NCBI GenBank assembly: GCA_009861545.1
Contig: VXME01000070.1
Span: 1-64,000, forward strand
Reading direction: 5' to 3'
DNA from: Acidobacteriota bacterium
Lineage (GTDB): Bacteria > Acidobacteriota > Vicinamibacteria > Vicinamibacterales > UBA8438
DNA length: 64,000 nucleotides
Each line of letters opens with the position of its first letter. Positions within the stretch are counted from its first letter, which is position 1. Below are positions 23,363 to 31,658 of this stretch, piece after piece. Position numbers and translations under genes: made by a program. The notes below the pieces were generated by a model that made no database searches, was not told the origin of the DNA, and was given only the letters and a program-made list of their open reading frames with translations.

Positions 23363-25372
23363 CTACTCCTCCGTGGCCCGGTACCAGATCGGCGACGTCC
23401 ACGCCCGCTCCTGGATCTGCCAGGGCAGGTCGGGCGCCATGCACGCCGCCGGGCGCTCCTCCTCGGGCAGGGCCGTGCACTGCAGCGCGTTCCAGCGGCA
23501 GCTCGGGTTCTCGACCACGCGCGCGTAGTAGACGGCCGAACGGGAGGGGTCGAAGTCGGGATCGGTCCAGACCGCGCACAGGGAGGCGGCGCCGTCGCCG
23601 CTGCGCTCGCAGGTCGCCCGCGACACGTCGGCGCCGTTGTCGGCGTCGCCGGCCACGTCGTGGATCGCCTCATGGAACAGGCCGTCGTCGCCCACCCAGC
23701 CCTTGATGATCTGGAGGCGCTGCAGCGGCGTTCCCGGGTACGCGTCCGTCCCCGGATCGGCGAGCGCGGTCAGGAAGAAGCTGGGCGCCTCCGTTCCGTC
23801 CCGGCCGGGCAGCACGCTGCCCATCGGCACGCCCGCCTCGTACGCGTCGGCGATCATGTCGTCGCTCGCGCACAGGTCGGGCAGGTCCCAGCCGCCGAAC
23901 AGCCGCGCCTGAATCCGCACGCCGCTGGTGCCGAAGGTTTCCTTGCGCTGCATCGCGTCGAACAGCGAGTCGCGCGAGTTCTCCTCGGCCCAGACGCCGA
24001 CCAGCCCGCCGGGATTCCGCAGCGGATGCGGGGCGTAGGCATCGGTCGTCAGGCGCTTCTCCAGGTCGGAGTCGACGTTCGAGTTCTGGCCCTGATAGTC
24101 GTACTCGTCGGTGTCGCCCGGCAGGCCGTTGTGCCCGTCCGTGCTGGCGATCAGGCCCAGCTGGATGGGGTTGATCCCGATGCGCTCCTCCTGCGCGATG
24201 CCTTCGATGAGCGCGTAGCGGACGAAGTCGAGGCGCGACTGGCAGCCCTCGCCGCGCAGCCCGCCCTGCCCGGTGCCGTCCTCGCAGTCGGGGGGGCGCT
24301 CGCCGTCGATGTAGCGCACCTTCTCGAAGTCGCACAGCTCGTCCTCGCCGCCGATCACGTTCCACATGCCGCGGCGGCACTCGGACTCGCCCTTGGCCTG
24401 CATCATCTCCACCAGCGGCTCCATCTCGCTGCGCAGCGCGGCCCGCGCCCGCTGCTCGTCGATCGGCAGCCCGCCCCAATCCAGAGTGAACATCTGGCCG
24501 TTGGAGATGTTGGGGTTGTGGGGGATGGTGAGCGCCTCGCAGCCGGTGCCGGTGTCGTTGCAGCGCGCCTTCAGCCGGGTCCACAGGTCGAGCGGCTGGT
24601 CCGCGTCGATCCACGAGATCGGCAGCTCCGGCCCGATCTCGTTGCGCAGGATGACGTTGCGGTGCACCTTGGAGCGGCCCGGCGCCCGCGTGTACTCCCA
24701 CGCGTGGAACGCCGTGAACGAGCAGTCGCTGGAGCGGTCGTAGTGGCGCTCGGCCGCCGCGCGGGTTGCCTCCCAGGCGGTGAGGAGGCCGTCCCGGCAC
24801 TGGGTGCCGTCCTCGCCGCAGACCAGCGGGCCCCGGCCGGCGAGCCGGTCCGCCTGCCAGACGGCGCGCTCCTCGTCGTTGCCGCCGGGCCGCAGGCCGC
24901 GGCAGACCGGCGTGTCGTAAGCCGGGGAGGACGGGTCGGTGCACACCGCCACCTCTCCCAGCCACTCGGAGTGGTCCGTGACCGCCGCGAAATCGAGGGG
25001 ACGGTCCAACTGCGCCGTGCGCATCGGCCGGCCCTCGGCATCGACCGGGCTCAGGCCGATCGCCTCGCCGCGTGCGAAGCGGTAGGCGTCGTCCGGCGTC
25101 TGGAAGCCGCCGCGTCCCAGGGCGTCCAGCGAGAAGGCGGTGTGCGTGTGCAGGTCGCCGAAGAAGGCCTGCCGCAGCGGGTCGTTGTGCGCGCACGGCT
25201 CCCGCGGGGCCAGATCGGCCGCCTGCGCCGGCGCGCTCGGCGGGCTCCACTCCACGACGGGGCGGTCCGCCCCCACGGCCCGAGGCTGTGCGTCGTCGGG
25301 CGGCGCTTCGGCTTGGCCGCAGGCTAGGGCAACCAGGGTCAACAGGCAGGCTGCGAATCGTAATGCCGTCAT
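23363..25372 (-). CDS. DUF3604 family lipoprotein (PHP-like metal hydrolase)
   Basis: A 669-residue exported protein. The signal MTALRFAACLLTLVALAC ends in a lipobox. FFGDLHTHTAFSLDA (HxH metal site), AVTDHSEWLG, LTIPHNPN and IASTDGHNGLPG are the DUF3604 signatures and resemble PHP-type metal centres. Cysteines are unusually frequent (for example CRRGMWNVIGGEDELCDF), suggesting disulfides in the periplasm. ATG 25372 was chosen because it gives the signal peptide and follows a GGAGAG sequence. Substrate is unknown; the family often occurs near sulfatases and other exported hydrolases, as here. Confidence 0.88.
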   Translation of the reverse strand: MTALRFAACLLTLVALACGQAEAPPDDAQPRAVGADRPVVEWSPPSAPAQAADLAPREPCAHNDPLRQAFFGDLHTHTAFSLDALGRGGFQTPDDAYRFARGEAIGLSPVDAEGRPMRTAQLDRPLDFAAVTDHSEWLGEVAVCTDPSSPAYDTPVCRGLRPGGNDEERAVWQADRLAGRGPLVCGEDGTQCRDGLLTAWEATRAAAERHYDRSSDCSFTAFHAWEYTRAPGRSKVHRNVILRNEIGPELPISWIDADQPLDLWTRLKARCNDTGTGCEALTIPHNPNISNGQMFTLDWGGLPIDEQRARAALRSEMEPLVEMMQAKGESECRRGMWNVIGGEDELCDFEKVRYIDGERPPDCEDGTGQGGLRGEGCQSRLDFVRYALIEGIAQEERIGINPIQLGLIASTDGHNGLPGDTDEYDYQGQNSNVDSDLEKRLTTDAYAPHPLRNPGGLVGVWAEENSRDSLFDAMQRKETFGTSGVRIQARLFGGWDLPDLCASDDMIADAYEAGVPMGSVLPGRDGTEAPSFFLTALADPGTDAYPGTPLQRLQIIKGWVGDDGLFHEAIHDVAGDADNGADVSRATCERSGDGAASLCAVWTDPDFDPSRSAVYYARVVENPSCRWNALQCTALPEEERPAACMAPDLPWQIQERAWTSPIWYRATEE

Positions 25373-25469
25373 GCGAAACTCTCCCACGCGTCGGGGGGAC
25401 GCGTCCAGTTCCGTGCTCCGTCGCCGCTTGCAGCGGACGCCGCACCCGGGAAGCTGCGTGGCGGCACCT

Positions 25470-26390
25470 CTATTCTCGTGTCGAGTCGGCGCCGCTCGCC
25501 GTCTCCGGGAGCCGCACTTCGTAGGCATCGCGCAGCTCCTGGTACGCGGCCAGGCTACGGTCGCGGCGGCGGTCCTCGCGCAGGTCCGCGAGGACGCGAT
25601 CCCGAACCTCGGCGAGCGCCGGCGCGCGGGACGCCGTCCGGCCGTTCACCCGCACGAGGTGTGCGCCGTAGGTCGATTCCACGGGTCCGTTCCAGCCGCC
25701 CACCGGGAGCCCGGCCACGGCCTCCGCGAAGACTCTGCCGAAGAGCCCTGCGATCTCCTGGTCGCCTCGCTCGGCGTAGCTGCGTGCCAGCATGAAGGGG
25801 TCGCCCAACCGCTGCCAGCCGTCGTCGTCGACGCCGCGCAAGTCGCCGAGGAGGACCCTCGCGTCGCCCGCCGGGTCGGTCCTGCTGTCCCCCGACAGGA
25901 ACACGTGGTCGAACGTCGTCCGTCCCGGCCGCCGGTAGCGCTCGGCGTGCCGGGCGTAGTACTCCTCGACCTCCGCTTGTGACGGCGGCCCGGCGGCGCC
26001 GGCGTCCTCCAGGATGAACGTCAGCTTCTGGGCGAGCCGCCGCCGCACGATGGCGTCGTCGCGGTCGAGGCCCAGGCGCTGCGCCTCGCGGTACAGGATC
26101 TCCTCGTCGACCGCTTCGTCGATCAACGTCTGCAATTCGTCTCCTGTCGGTTCGCGGCCCCACTGCGCGATCCACCGCGCGCGGAGGCGCTCGACCTCGT
26201 CCGGCGTGATCTCCACCACGGGTCGCGCCGTCTCGCCGCCGGCCAGCCAGCCGTCGAGCGCGAACACGCCGATGCCGAGGAGCACGAAGACGACGAGGGG
26301 ATCGCGCAGCCAGCGCGGCATCCGGTCGGCCGGCGCGCCGCCCGACGCCGTGTTGGATGGGGGACCGTCGGGAGCGTTGTCTGCGCGCAT
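25470..26390 (-). CDS. Membrane-anchored PpiC-type peptidyl-prolyl isomerase
   Basis: This 306-residue protein has one N-terminal transmembrane helix (PLVVFVLLGIGVFALDGWL), a SurA/PpiC-like helical segment (TPDEVERLRARWIAQWGREP, EEILYREAQRLGLDRDDAIV) and a C-terminal parvulin-like part ending YGAHLVRVNGRT. It probably assists folding of exported proteins. ATG 26390 was chosen; the frame upstream to 26465 runs through an intergenic repeat. It follows the same strand as the DUF3604 gene, 97 bases apart. Confidence 0.85.
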   Translation of the reverse strand: MRADNAPDGPPSNTASGGAPADRMPRWLRDPLVVFVLLGIGVFALDGWLAGGETARPVVEITPDEVERLRARWIAQWGREPTGDELQTLIDEAVDEEILYREAQRLGLDRDDAIVRRRLAQKLTFILEDAGAAGPPSQAEVEEYYARHAERYRRPGRTTFDHVFLSGDSRTDPAGDARVLLGDLRGVDDDGWQRLGDPFMLARSYAERGDQEIAGLFGRVFAEAVAGLPVGGWNGPVESTYGAHLVRVNGRTASRAPALAEVRDRVLADLREDRRRDRSLAAYQELRDAYEVRLPETASGADSTRE

Positions 26391-26430
26391 CGGTCGAGTG
26401 ACCGCGGGTCGACCGCATTCTAGCCCGTCA

Positions 26431-26497
26431 ATCGTCGCCTGCGGCTCCGGCTGCCGCCCAACCATGGAGTCTGCACATAGAACGAGGCGCGGACTCC
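26431..26497. repeat. Intergenic hairpin repeat, copy A
   Basis: A block reading tcgtcgcctgcggctccgg, followed by ctgccgccc, leads into an inverted repeat: GGAGTCTGC at 26466-26474 and GCGCGGACTCC at 26487-26497. A second copy with the same order and a stronger stem is at 30771-30848. It lies between the divergent isomerase gene and hipB. Confidence 0.55.
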
Positions 26498-26614
26498 TGG
26501 CGCGGGAGAGTTGCGCTCCGGTGTGTCGTGAATGCCATGCGTTGCAGTGATGGTGCGATCCGCGTGGCGGCCCCGGTGACGTCGCAGTCGGGCCTCAGTG
26601 GTAGCAGCTATAAA

Positions 26615-26630
26615 GTCCATAATAAAGGAC
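26615..26630. promoter_or_regulatory. HipB-type operator palindrome
   Basis: GTCC, eight bases (ataataaa) and GGAC form a perfect spaced palindrome 20 bases before the hipB start. It has the same geometry as the E. coli HipB operator (TATCC-N8-GGATA). It lies in an AT-rich promoter patch containing TATAAA (26609-26614), so bound HipB would block transcription of the pair. Confidence 0.6.
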
Positions 26631-26649
26631 ATTAAAAAGATTTCAGCTT

Positions 26650-27006
26650 ATGATTATGGACGCTATGGGCGTGCCGAGAAGTAAGGCTCTGCCGTTGCCG
26701 GTCGGACGTGCGCTCACCAGGCTCGGCGCGGACATCCGCGACGCCCGGCGGCGCCGCCGCATCCCCACGGCGACGATGGCGGAACGCGCGGGGATCAGCC
26801 GCACGACCCTGCACAAGGTCGAGCGGGGTGACCCGGGCGTCTCCCTGGGCATCTATGCCACGGTGCTGTTCGTGCTGGGGTTGGAGGAGCGCCTCGCCGG
26901 ACTGGCCGATCCGCGAAACGACGCGGTGGGCCTGGATCTCGAAGCCGAAGCGCTGCCCAAGCGCATCCGCGGTCGACGCCGGCGCACGCCGACGACCGGT
27001 GCGTGA
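26650..27006 (+). CDS. hipB: HipB-like XRE-family antitoxin/repressor
   Basis: 118 residues. The helix-turn-helix spans about residues 25-75 (RLGADIRDARRRRRI, MAERAGISRTTLHKVERGD, GIYATVLFVLGL). The basic C-terminus may contact the toxin or DNA. It should bind the palindrome at 26615-26630 and repress its own operon with HipA. The stop overlaps the hipA start (TGATG at 27004-27008). Confidence 0.85.
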   Translation: MIMDAMGVPRSKALPLPVGRALTRLGADIRDARRRRRIPTATMAERAGISRTTLHKVERGDPGVSLGIYATVLFVLGLEERLAGLADPRNDAVGLDLEAEALPKRIRGRRRRTPTTGA

Positions 27007-28259
27007 TGGATAGAGAGGTCCTCGTTTCCGTCGATCTCCATGGCGCGCCCGTCTTCGTCGGACGTCTGTGGTGGCGAAGCCGCAAGGGCCGGGAGAGCGC
27101 CTCGTTCGAGTACGACCCCGGGTGGCTCGAGCACCCGGAGCGCTTCGCCCTCGAGCCGGCCCTGGCGCTGACTCCCGGTCCGTTTCACACTGCACCCGGA
27201 CGGTCGTTGTTCGGCGCCGTCGGCGATTCGACGCCCGACCGCTGGGGCCGGCTCCTGATGCGTCGCGCGGAACGCCGCCGCGCCCGGCAAGAAGGCCGCG
27301 CTCCACGGGCCCTCTCCGAAGCGGACGTCCTCCTGCGCGTCGACGACGAGACGAGGCAAGGAGCGCTGCGTTTCTCTACCGAGACGACCGGTCCGTTTCT
27401 GGCGGAGCCCGGTCTCAGCCGTATTCCCCCGCTTGTGGAACTCCCGCGCCTTCTCGCTGGCGCGGAGCGCGTCGCTGACGACAAGGAGGACGACGATGAC
27501 ATCCGGCTGCTCCTCGGACCCGGTTCTTCACTCGGCGGCGCGCGCCCCAAGGCCTCCGTTCGCGATGCCGACGGCCGGCTCTGCATCGCGAAGTTCCCGC
27601 ATTCGCAGGACGAGGTGGACGTCGTCCTCTGGGAGGGAATTGCGCTCGCGCTTGCCGAGGAGAGCGGCATCGACGTGCCGGAACGGCGGATCGAGACGGT
27701 CGCCGGCAAGCGCGTGCTGATCGTCCGGCGCTTCGACCGCCGGGCGGAACACCGCGTCCCGTTTCTCTCGGCCATGAGCATGCTCGGCGCGACGGATCGT
27801 GAGCCCCGCTCGTATCCGGAAATCGCCGCTGCCCTGCAGCGACACGGCGCGGCGGCGCCCCACGACTTGCACCAGTTGTGGCGGCGCGTCGTCTTCAACG
27901 TGTTGATCTCGAACACCGACGACCACCTTCGGAACCACGGGTTCCTGTACGAAGACCACCGGGGCTGGCGCTTGTCTCCCGCCTACGATCTCAATCCGGT
28001 GCCCACCGACATCCGGCCGCGGGTGCTCTCCACGTCGATTGCCGCCCACGATCCCACGGCATCGCTCGACCTGGCGCTGGAGACCGCCGGGCACTACCGG
28101 TTGGGCTTGAACGAGGCGAGGACGATCGCGAGGGAGGTGGCGAACGCAGTCGTCCAGTGGCGCGCGATGGCTCGCCGCCTGGGTGCGGCCCGGCAGGACA
28201 TCGACCGGATAGCGTCCGCGTTCGAGCACGCCGACCTGGACGCGGCGCGGCGTCTCTGA
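27006..28259 (+). CDS. hipA: HipA-like serine/threonine kinase toxin
   Basis: This 417-residue protein has a HipA N-terminal subdomain (SVDLHGAPVFVGRLWW ... GDSTPDRWGRLLM), a nucleotide-binding loop GPGSSLGGARPKAS, FPHSQDEVDV, the catalytic loop ISNTDDHLRNHGFL and the metal-binding LSPAYDLNP. HipA toxins phosphorylate a translation factor such as a glutamyl-tRNA synthetase and drive dormancy. Catalytic residues look intact, so the toxin should be active. ATG 27006 overlaps the hipB stop by one base; GTG 27003 is possible. Confidence 0.9.
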   Translation: MDREVLVSVDLHGAPVFVGRLWWRSRKGRESASFEYDPGWLEHPERFALEPALALTPGPFHTAPGRSLFGAVGDSTPDRWGRLLMRRAERRRARQEGRAPRALSEADVLLRVDDETRQGALRFSTETTGPFLAEPGLSRIPPLVELPRLLAGAERVADDKEDDDDIRLLLGPGSSLGGARPKASVRDADGRLCIAKFPHSQDEVDVVLWEGIALALAEESGIDVPERRIETVAGKRVLIVRRFDRRAEHRVPFLSAMSMLGATDREPRSYPEIAAALQRHGAAAPHDLHQLWRRVVFNVLISNTDDHLRNHGFLYEDHRGWRLSPAYDLNPVPTDIRPRVLSTSIAAHDPTASLDLALETAGHYRLGLNEARTIAREVANAVVQWRAMARRLGAARQDIDRIASAFEHADLDAARRL

Positions 28260-28376
28260 TCCTACAGTTTCGGTGCACCTACGACGTGCTCTTCCGGCGC
28301 TCGACCTCGGCCCGCAGGTCTCGGACCGAGAAACGCGAAGGCAACCCGAGCGGCGCCGGCGCCGTCCAACCCGTTG

Positions 28377-28946
28377 ATGATCGAGACGCGGGTGGTGGAC
28401 GGCTTGCCGCTGGCCACCGAGACGGGTGCGGACGAGACCGCTGCCGACACGAACGCGGAGGAGCCGGCTTTCGAGGCGCTCTATCGCACCCACGCGAAGC
28501 GGATCTACTCGCTTGCCTACCGGTTCACGGGCAACGCGGCCGACGCGGAAGAGCTGCTGCAGGACATCTTCCTGCAGGCGTATCGGAGGCTCGACAGCTT
28601 CCGGCAGGAGGCGGCGTTGTCGACCTGGCTGCACCGGCTTGCTGTCAACCGCTGTCTGGATCATCTGCGGAGCCGCGCGGCCCGACAGGATGCGAGGACG
28701 GGATCGCTGGCTGACGAGGCGCGGCCGCAGCCGCAGGCCCGGACCTCAAGCCCGATCACCCGTCTGGACCTCGAACGGGCGATTGCGCAGCTCCCGGACG
28801 GCTGCCGCGCCGCATTCGTGCTGCATGACGTCGAGGGCTACGAGCACCGCGAGATCGCCGCGTTGCTCGGCATTGCGGCCGGCACTTCCAAGTCGCAGGT
28901 GCACAAGGCTCGCCTGCGCCTCCGTGCGCTTCTGAGGCGGACATGA
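28377..28946 (+). CDS. ECF RNA polymerase sigma factor
   Basis: A 189-residue sigma-70 family protein. Region 2 is FEALYRTHAKRIYSLAYRFTGN, with DAEELLQDIFLQAYRRLDSF and TWLHRLAVNRCLDHLR. Region 4 is IAQLPDGCRAAFVLHDVEGYEHREIAALLGIAAGTSKSQVHKARLRL, a clear helix-turn-helix in which the arrangement is as in RpoE-like factors. It is followed by its anti-sigma factor with an ATGA overlap (28943-28946) and so forms a sigma/anti-sigma switch that probably also drives the DUF4097 gene downstream. Confidence 0.92.
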   Translation: MIETRVVDGLPLATETGADETAADTNAEEPAFEALYRTHAKRIYSLAYRFTGNAADAEELLQDIFLQAYRRLDSFRQEAALSTWLHRLAVNRCLDHLRSRAARQDARTGSLADEARPQPQARTSSPITRLDLERAIAQLPDGCRAAFVLHDVEGYEHREIAALLGIAAGTSKSQVHKARLRLRALLRRT

Positions 28947-29704
28947 CCATGAGCAACCGTGAGCCGGCGTCCGAATCCGAGTGCGAACGGTTCGCCGACG
29001 CGCTCGCCGCGCTGGTCGACGAGAGTCTCGATCCGCGCGACCGGCGGCGGGTCGACGCCCATCTGGCCGACTGCGAGGCCTGCCGGGGGCTCCTGGCCGA
29101 CCTGCGGGCGATCCGGTCCCTCGCCGCCACGCTGAAGCCCATCGAGCCGCCGGCGCGGGTCTGGCACGACGTCAGGCGGCGGGTCGCGGCGGAGGGACGG
29201 GCGTCGCGGGCGGCGGCCGGATGGTGGTCGCGGTGGTCCTTCGGCGGTGCGGGGCCGATCCGGGCAGCCGGCCTCTGGCCGCGGTGGTCCGTCGGGGGGA
29301 CGGCCCTTGCCGCGGCGGCCGGTATCGTACTGGCGACCGTCCTGGTGCGGAGCCTGGACCGGGTGCCGCTACCGACATCGGACATGCCGGGCGGCGCCGA
29401 GCTTTCGACTGCGGCCGGCGGCCTTGGACCCTTCGAACCCGCATACGTTTCCGCGATCCGGGATCTGGAGCAGCTCGCCGGCTCGCGGGGACCGGCTCTT
29501 CCGGCGGTTCAGACCGTTCTTGCCGGGAACCTGGCGGTGGTGGAGCGCGCGATCACCGAGAGTCGTTCCGCGGTCGAGGCCGCACCGGGAAGCGCAGTGG
29601 CTCGCGACCGGCTCCGGGCCGGGTTGGCGCGCAAGCTCGCGCTGCTGCGGACGAGCGCGGCCCTGGGGCTCGAACCTGGCGGCCGTGGCGATCCTCGACC
29701 CTGA
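28943..29704 (+). CDS. Zinc-finger anti-sigma factor
   Basis: This 253-residue protein has an N-terminal anti-sigma zinc finger (HLADCEACR: His 40, Cys 44, Cys 47), a single transmembrane helix (GGTALAAAAGIVLATVLV, about 115-132) and a periplasmic tail. It would hold the upstream ECF sigma factor at the membrane until a signal arrives. A short internal duplication (SRWSFGG and PRWSVGG) sits before the membrane helix. Coupled to the sigma gene by ATGA. Confidence 0.88.
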   Translation: MTMSNREPASESECERFADALAALVDESLDPRDRRRVDAHLADCEACRGLLADLRAIRSLAATLKPIEPPARVWHDVRRRVAAEGRASRAAAGWWSRWSFGGAGPIRAAGLWPRWSVGGTALAAAAGIVLATVLVRSLDRVPLPTSDMPGGAELSTAAGGLGPFEPAYVSAIRDLEQLAGSRGPALPAVQTVLAGNLAVVERAITESRSAVEAAPGSAVARDRLRAGLARKLALLRTSAALGLEPGGRGDPRP

Positions 29705-29756
29705 GAACCTCACGAATCGAACAGAGATGAACCGGCGGAACTGGAGGCAACAGACC

Positions 29757-30752
29757 ATGACCGGACTGGCAATGCGGAGCGCACTCGTCGCTATCGTCCT
29801 GATCGGCGCGGCCGGCGCGGCCGCGGGGCAGACGGAAGAACTGGTACGGACCATCCCGATGCAGCCCGGCGGCCTGCTCACGCTCAGCAACATCAGCGGC
29901 GATACGACGGTGACGGGGGTGGACGGCGACGACCTGACGCTTCGGGCGACGAAGCGGCTCGTCGGCCGCGGCAGTGCCGAGTCGTTGGACCGCGTCGAGA
30001 TCGAGATCGAGGAGCGCGGCAACCGGGTCGACGTCGAGCCCCGGTACCGGCGGCGCTCCCTCCTGCGGTCGCTGGGCAGCCTGCTGGGCGGCGGTCCGGG
30101 ATCCGTGGCCGTGGACTACGTGGTGACCGTGCCCCGCAGCGCCGGCGTCACGATCGAGTCCGTGTCCGGCAACGTCACCGTCGAAGACGTGGCGGGCGAG
30201 ACGCGCATCGAGGTGGTGAGCGGCGACGTGCGGCTCGCTTCGCTGGCGAATCTGGTCGAGGTGGAGGCGGTGTCCGGCCGTGTGCGGATCGCCGACGTGA
30301 GCAGCGACGACGCGATGACGGTCGAGGCGGTCAGCGGTCGAATCGACATCGAAACGGTCCGGGCGCCGCGGCTGGAGGCCTCGTCGGTGAGCGGCGCCGT
30401 AGCGCTGCGCGGGGTGGAGGCGCGGCGCGTCGAGGTGGAGACGGTGTCGGGATCGGTGACCTTCTCCGGGGCGCTGGCGACGAACGGACGCTACGAGTTC
30501 GAGTCGCACTCGGGCGGCATCCACCTGACGGTGCCGGAGGGCACGGGATTCGAGCTGGAGTCCGAGTCGTTCAGCGGCGGCCTGCGCTCGGCCATCCCCA
30601 TCGTCGTCGGCCGGGGCGACCGGGCCGGCGAGGTGACCGTCTTCGAGTCGGGGAGCCGCTCGATAGAAGGCGTCGCCGGCGACGGGGGCGGCCGCCTGGA
30701 GCTGTCCACCTTCAGCGGGGACATGCGGATCGAACTGGGACCGGTCCCATGA
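29757..30752 (+). CDS. Exported DUF4097 beta-strand repeat protein
   Basis: 331 residues. A signal peptide (MTGLAMRSALVAIVLIGAAGAAAG) is followed by a repeated beta-helix-like series of short strands, each with a VSG turn: ESVSGNVTVEDV, EVVSGDVRLASL, EAVSGRVRIADV, EAVSGRIDIETV, SSVSGAVALRGV, ETVSGSVTFSGA. This is the DUF4097 pattern. A GGAGG Shine-Dalgarno lies nine bases before ATG 29757, which is preferred over ATG 29727. As the third gene of a sigma/anti-sigma operon it may be the sensor or an envelope-stress output. Confidence 0.85.
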   Translation: MTGLAMRSALVAIVLIGAAGAAAGQTEELVRTIPMQPGGLLTLSNISGDTTVTGVDGDDLTLRATKRLVGRGSAESLDRVEIEIEERGNRVDVEPRYRRRSLLRSLGSLLGGGPGSVAVDYVVTVPRSAGVTIESVSGNVTVEDVAGETRIEVVSGDVRLASLANLVEVEAVSGRVRIADVSSDDAMTVEAVSGRIDIETVRAPRLEASSVSGAVALRGVEARRVEVETVSGSVTFSGALATNGRYEFESHSGGIHLTVPEGTGFELESESFSGGLRSAIPIVVGRGDRAGEVTVFESGSRSIEGVAGDGGGRLELSTFSGDMRIELGPVP

Positions 30753-30770
30753 CGCTCTTGTCCTGCCCGG

Positions 30771-30848
30771 TCGTTGGCTTCGGTTCCGGTTGCCGCCCGA
30801 CGATGCCGGTCCAGGAGTCTGCGCTGCTGCTTGTCGCGGCGCAGACTC
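30771..30848. repeat. Intergenic hairpin repeat, copy B, terminator-like
   Basis: The block tcgttggcttcggttccgg, followed by ttgccgccc, matches copy A at 26431. It is followed by a perfect 10-bp stem, GAGTCTGCGC (30815-30824) and GCGCAGACTC (30839-30848), with a 14-base loop. It lies between the convergent ends of the DUF4097 and SRPBCC genes, where it could stop transcription from both sides, although no U-tract follows. Confidence 0.6.
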
Positions 30849-31481
30849 TCAGGGGACGGTTTCGCCGGTGTAGAAGGCGGTTGTCCGCGTCGCCGCCGCA
30901 TGCGCGGCCTCGGGATCCGTACCGGCGGCGACCGCGGCCTGCTCCCATCCCTCGCTGCTGCCGGTGATGAAAGCCTTGCCGTCCGGCGAAGCGGCGAAGG
31001 CGGCTTCGTCGGGCTTCGCGGCGTCCGGCTGCGCAATGTGGAGCGCGAGTCCCAGCAGGCCCATCTCCCAGCCGACGCCGGCTGCGCCCGGTCCGTACTG
31101 GTCCCAGTGATCGGACAGGTGCGCGATGTGCGAGAGCGTGAGCCGGGCGCTGCCGTCTCCGCCGTCCGCGACGCGCACTTCCACCCAACTGACGCCGTAG
31201 AACTCCCACGTGAGCTCGAAGTGCGAGGGCGGTTCGCACCCGGTTATCACGCCGCCGGCGTTGCCCTCCAACTGGTAGCGGCCGCCAAGCTGGAGATCGC
31301 CGCTGACGGGCGCGAACCAGCGGGGGATGCGCTCGCCGTTCGTCACCGCGTCCCACAGGTCGTCGACCGTCGTCGCGAAGCTGCGAGACAGCGTGACCGC
31401 GCGGGCGGGTTGTCCCTCGCGCTCGAGCGCCGACACCGAGCGCTCCATGGCGCCGAGGTGGGTTTCGACATCGAACTTCAT
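30849..31481 (-). CDS. SRPBCC (AHSA1-like) domain protein
   Basis: A 210-residue protein with the START/AHSA1 fold pattern: VTLSRSFATTVDDLWDAVTNGERIPRWFAPV, GGRYQLEGNAGGVITGCEPPSHFELTWEF and a C-terminal GWEMGLLGLALHI helix. Such proteins bind hydrophobic ligands and often pair with an ArsR regulator, absent here. The start codon overlaps the stop of a truncated antitoxin-like frame (ATGA at 31478-31481). The function is otherwise unknown. Confidence 0.85.
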   Translation of the reverse strand: MKFDVETHLGAMERSVSALEREGQPARAVTLSRSFATTVDDLWDAVTNGERIPRWFAPVSGDLQLGGRYQLEGNAGGVITGCEPPSHFELTWEFYGVSWVEVRVADGGDGSARLTLSHIAHLSDHWDQYGPGAAGVGWEMGLLGLALHIAQPDAAKPDEAAFAASPDGKAFITGSSEGWEQAAVAAGTDPEAAHAAATRTTAFYTGETVP

Positions 31482-31573
31482 CGTTGCTCCTCTTCCATCG
31501 CGGCGTTCAGATACGCGGCGAAGTCCGCCGGTGTCCGCAAGTACTCGCCGGCATCATGCGTTCTGGCGGGCAT
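31478..31573 (-). pseudogene. N-terminal remnant of an addiction-module antidote gene
   Basis: A 31-codon frame beginning MPARTHDAGEYLRTPADFAA and continuing YLNAAMEEEQR. It closely resembles the start of HTH antidote proteins of the HigA-like addiction-module family, in which a segment of the type DxAEYLxxPEDIAAYLNAALEE precedes the DNA-binding domain. It stops exactly where the SRPBCC gene begins (ATGA). The DNA-binding domain and toxin are missing, so it is read as a relic. It may still act as a leader peptide for the next gene. Confidence 0.55.
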
Positions 31574-31658
31574 GGGATCATGGTACACGGGCGATCGGGA
31601 TGAAAATCCCGAGCCCCCGGTGAATCGACTACGATCTCCCGGCGAAGGTCACGATCTC

